In this document: in pieces, positions 1 to 8,153 of the stretch
Layout of the letters: each line of letters begins with the position of its first letter
How positions within the stretch are numbered: the stretch's first letter is position 1
Assembly (NCBI GenBank): GCA_046294625.1
Contig: JBKBKN010000007.1
Span: forward strand, 82,156 to 146,155
Source: JBKBKN01 sp046294625
Lineage (GTDB): Bacteria; Bacteroidota; Bacteroidia; M30B66
Length of the DNA stretch: 64,000 nt
Direction: 5' to 3'
The notes under the pieces: model-generated
The model's input: only the letters and a program-made list of their open reading frames with translations
Told to the model about the DNA's origin: nothing
Databases searched by the model: none
Position numbers and translations under genes: made by a program

Positions 1-1
1 A

Positions 2-430
2 TTTGCCGATGGCAACGGGCGAATGGGGAGATTGTGGCAAACCATCATATTAATGCAGGAATATCTTGTTTTTGAGTTTCTTCCATTTGAAACCTTCATC
101 AACAGGACACAAGCACAGTATTACAAAGCATTGTCGCAAAGCGATAAAGAAGGAAAATCTACTTTGTTTATCGAATACATGCTTGATGTGATTGATAATT
201 CATTACATGAACTGCTAAACTTCAACAACAGAATTCTCAAAGACACCGACAGGTTGAATTATTTTCTAAGCAATGGAAAAAGAGAATTTACACGCAAAGA
301 TTACATGAATGTATTTAAGGATATTTCTTCCGCGACAGCCAGCAGAGACCTAAGAAAGGGCATAGAATTGAATTTGTTTCATAAAACAGGGGATAAAAAC
401 AAAACCGTTTACAAATTAACCCAAATGTAA
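2..430 (+). CDS. Fic/DOC family protein, C-terminal part (5' end outside window)
   Basis: The reading frame is open from base 2 and begins with the end of a Fic motif (FADGNGRMGR), the nucleotide-binding loop of Fic enzymes. The catalytic His-Pro-Phe lies just outside the window. Fic proteins usually transfer AMP or another phosphate-containing group from a nucleotide onto a hydroxyl of a target protein. After the Fic helices the tail (FTRKDYMNVFKDISSATASRD, followed by a Lys/Thr-rich wing) looks like a winged-helix DNA-binding domain, the usual architecture of stand-alone bacterial Fic proteins. An internal ATG at base 23 would lose the motif, so the gene is best read as truncated at the left edge. 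Neighbours give no target. The family call is firm, the substrate unknown. Confidence 0.85.
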   Translation, partial: FADGNGRMGRLWQTIILMQEYLVFEFLPFETFINRTQAQYYKALSQSDKEGKSTLFIEYMLDVIDNSLHELLNFNNRILKDTDRLNYFLSNGKREFTRKDYMNVFKDISSATASRDLRKGIELNLFHKTGDKNKTVYKLTQM

Positions 431-648
431 TTTCGATGCATAGCGCATCAATCTGTTTGCGTTTACTAGGGAAATAGTTATAGCGCTAACAGTCAATTAC
501 CAATTCTATGGCCAAGAAAGCGTTAATGATGCTATTAATTGACTTTGCATAGCTGAAAATTAATAAGCCATTTTGTGTTGAAAGCGGAAAAACAATTTCT
601 GCTAAAAAAAGAGTTTAATGAAGTATTTGATTTAACGTTCCGCCATAT

Positions 649-1812
649 TCAAAGCCCCGGCAAAATCTGTGTGATGAAAGGATAAATACCTGCAACCTGA
701 ATATTTTCCGCTATGGGATAAATTTCTGATTCCGGAATGATGATATAATTGTTTTTAGTTTGCAAATCTTCAATGCCTTGTCGCAAGCCTTTGGTAAGTC
801 TAGGCGAAGAAGTAAATTTCACCTCTATCGAGCAAACAGGTTTCGCACTTCGTGTAAGCACAAAATCAATCTCTGTTCCGGCATGTGTTCTGTAAAAGTA
901 AATATCTAGCTCTGATGATTTTTGAGCGAGTAATTGTTGCAAAACATATGCTTCGAATGACCCGCCCAGAACGGGCATTCCTATGAGTTGATCATAATTC
1001 TCAATTCTAAGAATTCTGTGCAATATGCCTGTGTCTGTAAAATACACTTTGGGGCTTTTTACAAGTCTTTTATTAAGATTGGCATGAAATGGCATAATCG
1101 TTTTCAGCATGAATGCACCTTCAATAAAGTCAATGTACTTCCTGATTGTGTGGTGAGTGAGTCCGAGAGAGTTTCCAAGCATGGAACTGTTCAGAAGATT
1201 TCCATTCTGCCAGGCAAGCATTTCCCATAGCCTTCTTGTGAGGTTAGGAGAAGCAGATAAGCCCAACAATGGAAGGTCCCGTTCAATGAAGGTTATAATA
1301 AAGTCGTCTAACCATCTTTTTGAAACTTTGTCATTAGGGGCCAGATAGCTTTCGGGGAATCCGCCTCTGAAATGGTGTTTTATTCGGTCTTTATTATTTA
1401 GCTCTGATAAGGAGAATGGATGGATAAAAACATAACTAACCCTGCCCGCTAATGATTGAGAAGTTTGTTGGATGATTTCAGGACTTGCCGAGCCTAATAT
1501 AATGAACCTTAATGGCACTCTAAATTCATCGACCAATGACCTTATTACAGCAAGCAGCTCAGGCTTTAATTGAACTTCATCTATGATGATACAATATTCC
1601 TTATTCAGATTGAAGTACATCTCGGGTTCAGTAAGCTTAGCAAGGTCAGAGGGCTTTTCCAGATCAAGGTAGATGACTTTCTTTTTGAGCATTGTCATCA
1701 TTTCCTTCGCAAGCGTGGTTTTGCCTACTTGCCGCGCACCCAATATGCCAATAACCGGGAAATATTCCGCTAATTGATGGATCTCTTCGATGTATCCCTG
1801 TCTGATTATCAT
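649..1812 (-). CDS. AAA+ ATPase with DUF4143 domain
   Basis: A 387-residue protein of the common AAA_14/DUF4143 family. The P-loop GARQVGKT is at residues 25-32, the Walker B IIIDEVQ at about 75-81 and a sensor-like ILGSAS at about 105-110. The middle has the family motif GGFPESYLAP. The C-terminal part has EIDFVLTR followed by SIEVKF, which resembles a PD-(D/E)xK nuclease-like core found at the end of many members. Length is normal for the family (380-420). Biological role is not established; members are often scattered singly and treated as accessory genes. The gene stands alone, converging with the Fic gene across a 218-bp gap. Start is the ATG giving MIIRQGYIEE. Confidence 0.88.
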   Translation of the reverse strand: MIIRQGYIEEIHQLAEYFPVIGILGARQVGKTTLAKEMMTMLKKKVIYLDLEKPSDLAKLTEPEMYFNLNKEYCIIIDEVQLKPELLAVIRSLVDEFRVPLRFIILGSASPEIIQQTSQSLAGRVSYVFIHPFSLSELNNKDRIKHHFRGGFPESYLAPNDKVSKRWLDDFIITFIERDLPLLGLSASPNLTRRLWEMLAWQNGNLLNSSMLGNSLGLTHHTIRKYIDFIEGAFMLKTIMPFHANLNKRLVKSPKVYFTDTGILHRILRIENYDQLIGMPVLGGSFEAYVLQQLLAQKSSELDIYFYRTHAGTEIDFVLTRSAKPVCSIEVKFTSSPRLTKGLRQGIEDLQTKNNYIIIPESEIYPIAENIQVAGIYPFITQILPGL

Positions 1813-2597
1813 AGATATTTGGAAATTAGAATTCCAATTTTCAAGGTAAAATTACTTATAATCCTCCAAAGAAGCAAATATAAGCTTGCTTAAAGCGCTT
1901 TATTCATGTATATTTATTAGACCAGATATTTATCCCCGTCTTTGTGGCGGGGGAATGTCCTAATATTCATTCTCGGTTGGTTTGAGCTTGCTCTAATGGA
2001 CATTTCATGTGTATATAATTTTAAGGTCACATGGAATATTCATCCATGTTGTTGTGCTCATTATTCTTATTGTGCTTATGAATATTTCATACTAATATTT
2101 TTTTGACAATCTTCCGGCCCCTATTGAGCTACCGAAGAGTGTTTAGTGTGCACAATTGGCGGATTCTCCTGAGTTCCCTTGAATAAAAATTCATTTATCT
2201 CCCTTTACAAAGGCTCTAAGTCAAACATATCTTTGGATTTATTAAAATTTTGGACCGTGACAAAGATGTATTTCCAGCAATTAATAAATCAATTTCCCAT
2301 AAGATAGTAGCGCCATAAAGATAAAGTATTTATCAGCTTATGACTCACCTGGCATGCTGTGCTTTTGCTGCAACAGCAATAGCGGCTTAATGATCATAAG
2401 TCCAATACATTTAGTATCGTGCCAACATACCATTTACCCACCACGACAGTCATAAGAGTAAAGATTTAACATTATATATTTAAATATGTAAATTTTTTGC
2501 TTTTAATTTAAGTAATAATTTTAACATTAAAGCAAGGGGCGCAGTTGGGTCCAATAAAGATTTAAATACTTTCACAAATAACGCTGATTCTCATGTA
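1813..2597. other. AT-rich intergenic stretch, no intact gene
   Basis: No credible coding region is seen here. The sequence is AT-rich with short imperfect echoes of ATATTCAT (around 1970, 2036 and 2079). A small hairpin has stems CCCCG at 1934-1938 and CGGGG at 1948-1952, and a 7-bp inverted pair AATGTCC/GGACATT lies at 1954-1960 and 1998-2004. The frame leading into the cargo remnant at 2598 is open from about 2490. This looks like decayed accessory DNA next to a dead T9SS cargo gene. Confidence 0.5.
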
Positions 2598-2756
2598 ATG
2601 ACAAAGAAAAGCGGTCAATTGGTCTTGAACTTATCAAACCTGCCTTTTGAGATTCCTGCCAATATAGATGTAAGCATGTTAAACAATGGCATCTATTTCA
2701 TTCAAATCAAAACCCTTAAAAATCAATACCATGAAAAATTTATTAAAGTTAATTAG
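2598..2756 (+). pseudogene. Remnant of a T9SS cargo gene (type A-like C-terminal sorting domain)
   Basis: From the ATG at 2598 a 52-residue frame reads MTKKSGQLVLNLSNLPF, then SMLNNGIYFIQIKTLKN and a lysine-rich end KFIKVN. The segment NGIYFIQIKT plus a short basic end is the last two strands of a type A T9SS sorting domain, normally preceded by several hundred residues of secreted protein. The frame is open upstream to about 2490 but shows no recognisable domain, signal peptide or start. I read it as the 3' stump of a deleted cargo gene. The same sorting-domain type ends the intact cargo gene 380 bp downstream. It could instead be translated as a small protein, but nothing supports that. Confidence 0.6.
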
Positions 2757-2929
2757 TTTGATTCTTGCGCATAACATTCCTTCATATTGCAATTAAAAAA
2801 CCGAAAAGTTACTCGAATTGCCTATTAAAAATTTAAAGCGAGAAAACCGATAATCATTTAACCCAAATTAATCAATAGGGCGTGAAGAATGAGCCGAACT
2901 ATTTGATTTAGTTGGGGTAACCCCGATCT

Positions 2930-2975
2930 AGTGATAGTAATCAATTCCAAAGGATTGGAATTGATTACTATCACT
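2930..2975. repeat. Perfect 20-bp inverted repeat, 6-nt loop
   Basis: Left arm 2930-2949 and right arm 2956-2975 are exact reverse complements over 20 bases (right arm TGGAATTGATTACTATCACT), separated by AAGGAT. It is preceded by a short palindrome GGGGTAACCCC at about 2915 and followed 6 bases later by a second perfect hairpin. There is no T-run directly after it on the plus strand, so it is not a standard intrinsic terminator. It lies about 160 bp upstream of the cargo gene at 3137. Confidence 0.85.
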
Positions 2976-2981
2976 TTGTCG

Positions 2982-3005
2982 ATTACGCATTTTTTAATGC
3001 GTAAT
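2982..3005. repeat. Perfect 10-bp inverted repeat with T4 loop
   Basis: ATTACGCATT (2982-2991) and AATGCGTAAT (2996-3005) are exact reverse complements around a TTTT loop. It sits directly after the 20-bp inverted repeat and, like it, is AT-rich. Together they form a tandem of hairpins in the leader region of the cargo gene at 3137. Role unknown: RNA leader structure or protein binding site. Confidence 0.75.
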
Positions 3006-3136
3006 TTGGGTTTAAGCTTAAACTCTTTCTCATCCCCACTCATATCTCATTCTCAGAGCAATTTCAGATGCATGTTTGCTAAAAAGCGCTAATTTCTATT
3101 TCTTTACAAAAACAAAAAAGCTCAGTTCAATTCAAC

Positions 3137-4990
3137 ATGCGGTCATTATCACTCATCCCTATTTTTTTATGCTTCATACAGGTCAACTTGCTCCATGCGC
3201 AGCAAAAATCCATTATGCAAGCTCCCCTGAAAGCCAAAACTTATCCGAGAAGCATTCGGGCAGACTGGAATCCGGCCTTGCAAAATCTGGAAATGCCTAA
3301 GCCGGGCACCGAGTCGCTTAGAGGAAAACTCCTGGAAATGAAAATGGAAAACGAACAACGCTTTCCGCGCAAGGAGAAAAAACAGGCAGATTTTCAATCG
3401 AAGAATGTACAAATCAGCGCACCCGAATTGCTCCGCAACTTCAACGGGAATGCCTACATGAACCGCGTGCCCAACGACAATGATGTGGCCATCAGCAATG
3501 CAGGACAAGTGGTTTCGGTGATCAATTCCAGCTTTTTCATCTACGATACAGCAGCCGACTCCCTGCAACTCACCTTTAGTTTTGATGCCTTTGCCGCCCC
3601 CTTGGAACTTCCTGAGATTAAATATGACCCAAGAGTGATTTATGACCCCAATGCAGATCGTTTTATTGCCGTGATATTAAATGGTTTTCTGGATTCCACT
3701 TCGCAAATCATCGTGGCTTTCACCACCACCAACGATGCAACTGGCGAATGGAATTTATATACCTTGCCGGGCAATCCCAACAATAATGGCACCTGGTCCG
3801 ATTATCCTACAATTGGTATTTCAGCTTCTGAATTATTCATTGGCATCAATACCTTTACCAATGGTTCGGTAAACAACTCCGGTTTTGTTGAATCAGTTTT
3901 TTGGCAAGTTGACCTTGCCAATGGCTACAATGGAGAAGCATTATCCACTGCTTATTATTCAAATATTCTTCCCCCCAATAATCGGCCCATCTTTAATATC
4001 ACGCCAGTGCGCGACGGGCTCACTATCGCCGGGGATGAAATGTATCTGCTCTCCAACCGAAATCTCAGCACAGAAAATGATACCTTTTTCTTGCTTAAAG
4101 TGAGCGGAAGGATTCCCAATGCGAACTTAAGCGTTCAAACATTGAAAGCAGAAGGAAACTATTACATGGCACCACGCGCACGACAAGCATCGAATCGCAC
4201 CTTCGACACCATGGATAACCGTGTGACCTTTGCTTTTAAGCAAAATGGCATCATACAGTTTGTTCAAAACACACTTGATACCACCCGTGGAACTGCAGGT
4301 ATATATCATGGCTTTATTTTGGATTATGAAAACAACCCAAGTATCAGACACAATATCCTAAGCGATACCGTTGATTTAGGTTATGCCACGCTTAACTATT
4401 TAGGAAACGGAGCGGGCGACAACCGCGCCATCATTACCGTAAATCATTCATCGCCAACGGTATTTTCAGGGTGCTCGGCCTATTCTTTCGACGGCACCAG
4501 CAATTACTCACAGCGGTTGCAAGTGAAAGAAGGTGAAAATTTTGTTTCGGTAGGTTTTGGAACTTTCAATCGATGGGGCGACTACTCCGGTGCGCAAAGA
4601 AAATATAATGAAGATGGCGTGGTGTGGATGGCAGGGTCTTATGGTCGATCAAACCGAACCAATGGTACTTGGATTGCGGAACTCAAATGGCTCGATGATT
4701 CGTTTGTGGGAATCTCTGAAAATCAATCTGAGCACAAAACACCTAAGGTATTCCCCAATCCAAGCATGGATCAAATCAGCGTGTCATTCGTGGCCGAGAA
4801 GTCAGAATTGATGAGTTTTAAACTGTATGATATTCAGGGTAGGCTCGTAAAAATAATTCTAAAAGATTTGACCAAGAAGGGAGAAAATCTGTTTTCCTTT
4901 TCCACACAACCATTGCCTGCAGGAACCTATATCCTTCGCATAGAAAGCGCTTCAGGAATGGTACATCAGCAAAAAATTATCCGCCAATAA
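3137..4990 (+). CDS. Secreted protein with T9SS type A sorting domain
   Basis: A 617-residue exported protein. Residues 1-21 are a typical signal peptide (MRSLSLIPIFLCFIQ, ending LLHAQ), so the ATG at 3137 is well placed. The long middle (about 90-520) is rich in aromatic and beta-strand patterns (VIYDPNADRFIAVI, DYPTIGIS, WGDYSGAQ) that resemble beta-propeller-like secreted proteins, but I cannot assign a catalytic family. The last 85 residues are a type A T9SS sorting domain: VFPNPSMDQISVSF, then LYDIQGRLV, then PAGTYILRIES and a short KIIRQ end. Such proteins cross the inner membrane by Sec and the outer membrane by T9SS, and are released or anchored to the surface. The 3' end overlaps the convergent hutH by 14 bp. 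Confidence 0.85.
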   Translation: MRSLSLIPIFLCFIQVNLLHAQQKSIMQAPLKAKTYPRSIRADWNPALQNLEMPKPGTESLRGKLLEMKMENEQRFPRKEKKQADFQSKNVQISAPELLRNFNGNAYMNRVPNDNDVAISNAGQVVSVINSSFFIYDTAADSLQLTFSFDAFAAPLELPEIKYDPRVIYDPNADRFIAVILNGFLDSTSQIIVAFTTTNDATGEWNLYTLPGNPNNNGTWSDYPTIGISASELFIGINTFTNGSVNNSGFVESVFWQVDLANGYNGEALSTAYYSNILPPNNRPIFNITPVRDGLTIAGDEMYLLSNRNLSTENDTFFLLKVSGRIPNANLSVQTLKAEGNYYMAPRARQASNRTFDTMDNRVTFAFKQNGIIQFVQNTLDTTRGTAGIYHGFILDYENNPSIRHNILSDTVDLGYATLNYLGNGAGDNRAIITVNHSSPTVFSGCSAYSFDGTSNYSQRLQVKEGENFVSVGFGTFNRWGDYSGAQRKYNEDGVVWMAGSYGRSNRTNGTWIAELKWLDDSFVGISENQSEHKTPKVFPNPSMDQISVSFVAEKSELMSFKLYDIQGRLVKIILKDLTKKGENLFSFSTQPLPAGTYILRIESASGMVHQQKIIRQ

Positions 4991-6482
4991 AATCAGCTGC
5001 ACCATGCTCGGTGATAAATTCGCAAGATTTGCGCATATCTTCATGCAAAATTCTGTCTTGGTCAATAAAAGAAACATGTTGACGATAAGCAGTCAGGAGT
5101 TTTTCAATAATTGGTGAACTCCTAACCGGTCGGCGAAATTCAATCGCCTGCGAAGCGGTAAGCAATTCTATGCCAAGAATCTTTTCAAGATTGTCCACTA
5201 CGCGCATCAACTTTGTCGCGGCATTGGCGCCCATGCTCACATGATCTTCCTGTCCGGCTGATGACTCGATAGAGTCTGTAGAACAAGGGTTAGCCAAGTG
5301 CTTGTTTTGGTTCACCAGCGAAGCAGCTGTGTATTGTGGAATCATTATGCCACTTTGCAAGCCGGGGTTGGCGCTCAAAAACATCGGAAGCTCCCTTTTC
5401 CCGGAAACCAGTTGATAGATGCGTCGCTCTGCGATATTTCCCGCTTCGTGCACCGCCATTGCCAAATAATCCATTGCTAATGCTAATGGTTGCCCATGAA
5501 AATTTCCTCCTGATAGAATTTCTTGCTCATCGGGGAAGATATTCGGATTGTCAGTCACGCTATTGATTTCTGTTTCAAACACCCTTTTAGCATGCTTTAA
5601 AACGTCATAGCTCGCCCCCAACACTTGTGGTATGCAGCGAAAGGAATATGGATCCTGCACATGCATTTTGAGTCTTTGTGCAATCGTGCTGTTTTGCAAA
5701 ATAGCCCTTAGCTTTTCGGCCACTAATTGCTGCCCTTTATGCGGCCTGATTTTATGAATTAAAGGGTTAAATGGCTCTGTTTTGCAGTCAAATGCTTCAC
5801 AGCTAAGAGCACTGATCAAAACCGACCATTCGAAAAGTTCCTGAGCACGATGAATAGCCCAAACCCCATGTGCTGCCATAAATTGGGTACCATTGAGTAA
5901 AGCCAATCCTTCTTTCTCTGCAAGTTGCAATGGTTTGATGCCGAACATGACTTCCAATTGCGATGCATCCATTATTTCACCTTTTACACGCACTTTTCCT
6001 TCTCCAAAAAGTGGCAGTGAGAGGTGCGCCAAAGGTGCCAAATCGCCCGAAGCGCCTAAAGAGCCTTGCTCATACACTATGGGTAATATCTCATGGTTGA
6101 AGAAAAAAATGAGTCGCTCGATTGTTTCCAATTTCACTCCGCTGTGGCCATAGGCAAGGGAACGTATTTTAAGCAAGAGCAAAAGCCTGACCAAATCATC
6201 GTTTAAAGCTGCCCCCATACCACAAGCATGAGAGCGAACCAGGTTATGCTGAAGTTCCGAAAGCTGATGGTCAGCAATCTTCACGTTGCACAAAGCACCA
6301 AAGCCGGTATTGATCCCATAAATGCTGCGATTGCTTCTGCTCATCTCTTCTTCGAGAAAAGCTCTGCAGCGAAGCACTTTTTGCTTAAAGTCTTCAGAGA
6401 TATCAATTCTATTTCTGCGCTGGATGATCGCTATCGTTTCATCGATACTAATATCGGCATCATGTAGTGTGATGGTATTCAT
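4977..6482 (-). CDS. hutH: Histidine ammonia-lyase
   Basis: A 501-residue member of the aromatic amino acid lyase family, which deaminates histidine to urocanate using a self-made MIO prosthetic group. The MIO tripeptide Ala144-Ser145-Gly146 lies in GASGDLAPLAH, and the catalytic Tyr is in IYGINTGFG (about residue 55). The selectivity pair is Ser-His (LVRSHACG, 84-85), as in histidine lyases rather than the His-Leu of tyrosine lyases or Phe-Leu of phenylalanine lyases. Length is normal (about 500-510). No hutU, hutI or hutG is adjacent, so a complete histidine degradation pathway cannot be inferred here. It converges on the T9SS cargo gene with a 14-bp overlap. The family call is firm and the histidine preference likely. 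Confidence 0.9.
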   Translation of the reverse strand: MNTITLHDADISIDETIAIIQRRNRIDISEDFKQKVLRCRAFLEEEMSRSNRSIYGINTGFGALCNVKIADHQLSELQHNLVRSHACGMGAALNDDLVRLLLLLKIRSLAYGHSGVKLETIERLIFFFNHEILPIVYEQGSLGASGDLAPLAHLSLPLFGEGKVRVKGEIMDASQLEVMFGIKPLQLAEKEGLALLNGTQFMAAHGVWAIHRAQELFEWSVLISALSCEAFDCKTEPFNPLIHKIRPHKGQQLVAEKLRAILQNSTIAQRLKMHVQDPYSFRCIPQVLGASYDVLKHAKRVFETEINSVTDNPNIFPDEQEILSGGNFHGQPLALAMDYLAMAVHEAGNIAERRIYQLVSGKRELPMFLSANPGLQSGIMIPQYTAASLVNQNKHLANPCSTDSIESSAGQEDHVSMGANAATKLMRVVDNLEKILGIELLTASQAIEFRRPVRSSPIIEKLLTAYRQHVSFIDQDRILHEDMRKSCEFITEHGAADFIGG

Positions 6483-6556
6483 GCGGGGTAATCTGCAGCA
6501 AAGGTAACATTACTTTGATACCCTACTCAATGGTCGTTTGGGTATGACAGCTCAGC

Positions 6557-7426
6557 TTAAATAAAAAAATCGGCAAGCACAAAAGCTGCGAAAAGCACAC
6601 TGGCTATGCCATTCGTGGTAAAAAACGCAAGATTTACCTTAGAAAGATCGTTGGGGCGCACCAGACTTTGCTGATAAACCAGCAGGGCTGCAAAAATGGC
6701 TGTACCTGTCCAGTACAAAACACCTAAATCACCGTAAAACCCTGCGGCTGCGATAAACAAAACTGCACACAGGTGCATAAACCGCGATAAGGTTAAAGCA
6801 CTTGTTCGGCCTAACAATACGGGAATAGAATTGAGCTCTTGTGAACGATCAAATTCATCGTCTTGCAAAGCATAGATAATATCGAATCCACTCACCCAAA
6901 AAAGTACGGCAAAAGAAATAAGCAATGGCATAGCATCGAACTTGCCTGTCACTGCCAGGTAGGCGCCTATCGGAGCGAGTGAAAGGCCAAGGCCGAGCAC
7001 AAAATGACACAATGCCGTGAAGCGCTTGGTAAAACTGTATCCTAAAATTACTGTAAGTGCAATAGGTGAAAGTGCAAAACACAAGGCATTGATAAAATAC
7101 GTCACAGTAATAAAGGCTGCCGAGTTGGCTATCACAAAAAGCAAAGCCGAGTCAGGCGATATTTTCCCGGATGGAATTTCACGAATAGCTGTACGCTTGT
7201 TTTTCGCATCGATATCCCTGTCTAAATAACGATTAAATGCCATAGCCGCACTACGCGCAAACACCATACATAAAATCACCTTCAACAAGAGCATCCATTC
7301 GAGTTGCGTCTCATTGAAATGCACAGCCATGAAAAAACCTACCATTGCAAAGGGCAAGGCAAAAATGGTATGGCTAAATTTAATTAATGAAAAATAACGC
7401 TGTATGCCGGAAATTGTCGCGCTCAT
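6557..7426 (-). CDS. UbiA-family prenyltransferase (4-hydroxybenzoate/futalosine-pathway type)
   Basis: A 289-residue polytopic membrane protein with about eight hydrophobic segments. The two Asp-rich motifs that bind the Mg-prenyl diphosphate are present: NRYLDRDID near residue 67 and DDEFD near 190. UbiA enzymes attach a polyprenyl chain to an aromatic acceptor in quinone synthesis. The variant NRYLDRDIDAKNKRT is typical of the members annotated as putative 4-hydroxybenzoate polyprenyltransferase, which in menaquinone-using bacteria often serve the futalosine pathway (MqnP). No other men or mqn gene is visible, so the acceptor is unproven. Its start overlaps the stop of recR by 4 bp, indicating co-translation. 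Confidence 0.85.
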   Translation of the reverse strand: MSATISGIQRYFSLIKFSHTIFALPFAMVGFFMAVHFNETQLEWMLLLKVILCMVFARSAAMAFNRYLDRDIDAKNKRTAIREIPSGKISPDSALLFVIANSAAFITVTYFINALCFALSPIALTVILGYSFTKRFTALCHFVLGLGLSLAPIGAYLAVTGKFDAMPLLISFAVLFWVSGFDIIYALQDDEFDRSQELNSIPVLLGRTSALTLSRFMHLCAVLFIAAAGFYGDLGVLYWTGTAIFAALLVYQQSLVRPNDLSKVNLAFFTTNGIASVLFAAFVLADFFI

Positions 7427-8049
7427 CGCTTAATCACTAAAGTAGTTTCTAAAGGTTGACGGTGCAGGATAGAACGACCAAGTGTTACCTCATCGGCGTA
7501 TTCTAACTCGGCTCCAACTGAAATTCCACGAGCAATAGTGGAGATGTGCACATCAAAATCCTGTAAGCGACGATAAATAAAAAAATTGGTCGTGTCGCCT
7601 TCCATGTTTGATGGAAGGGCCATGATCACTTCTTTAATCTCACCTTTTGCCATACGTTCGACCAACAAGTCGATTTTCAAATCTGCTGGACCTATACCAT
7701 CCATAGGAGAAATGATCCCCCCTAGCACATGATACAAGCCACGATATTGCTGCGTATGCTCTATGGCAATCAGATCGCGAATGTCTTCTACCACACACAC
7801 CTGTGTTTGATCTCTTTTCGCATCGTTGCAAATGCTGCAAGTCAACGACTCAGAAATATTGTTGCAAGTAACACAGTAACGTATCTCGCTTCTCAGTTGG
7901 CTAAATGATTGTGAAAAACGCTGCACTTCCGGAAGTTCTCTTTTAAGCAAATGCAATACAAGGCGTAGTGCTGTTTTCTTGCCTATACCCGGCAAAGACG
8001 ACATTTCGTCCACTGCTTGTTGTAGAAGTTTTGAAGGAAGCTGATCCAA
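7423..8049 (-). CDS. recR: Recombination mediator RecR
   Basis: A 208-residue RecR, the DNA-clamp partner of RecO/RecF that helps load RecA at gaps. An N-terminal helix-hairpin-helix (LPGIGKKTALRLVLHLL) comes first. A four-cysteine zinc finger follows (CVTC then SLTCSIC), then a Toprim domain starting VCVVEDIRDLIAIE. Length and order are standard. The start read here is TTG at 8049 (MDQLPSKLL). The next Met lies after conserved N-terminal residues, so the rare start is preferred. A TAnnTTTG-like box (TAATTTTG, complement of 8070-8077) lies about 20 bases upstream. It overlaps the prenyltransferase downstream by 4 bp. Confidence 0.93.
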   Translation of the reverse strand: MDQLPSKLLQQAVDEMSSLPGIGKKTALRLVLHLLKRELPEVQRFSQSFSQLRSEIRYCVTCNNISESLTCSICNDAKRDQTQVCVVEDIRDLIAIEHTQQYRGLYHVLGGIISPMDGIGPADLKIDLLVERMAKGEIKEVIMALPSNMEGDTTNFFIYRRLQDFDVHISTIARGISVGAELEYADEVTLGRSILHRQPLETTLVIKR

Positions 8050-8153
8050 AAGGCTAATAATTTACAGTGCAAAATTAGAAACAAAGCATACGTCTGCTTG
8101 TTCGACATGGCCAAACTTATCAACCTTTTTCGCATGGAATAGGCTCCGGTCGA

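Noticed and set aside
491..544. 9-bp inverted pair AGTCAATTA/TAATTGACT after the Fic gene
   Set aside because: Spacing of 36 bases, no T-run and AT-rich context; too likely by chance.
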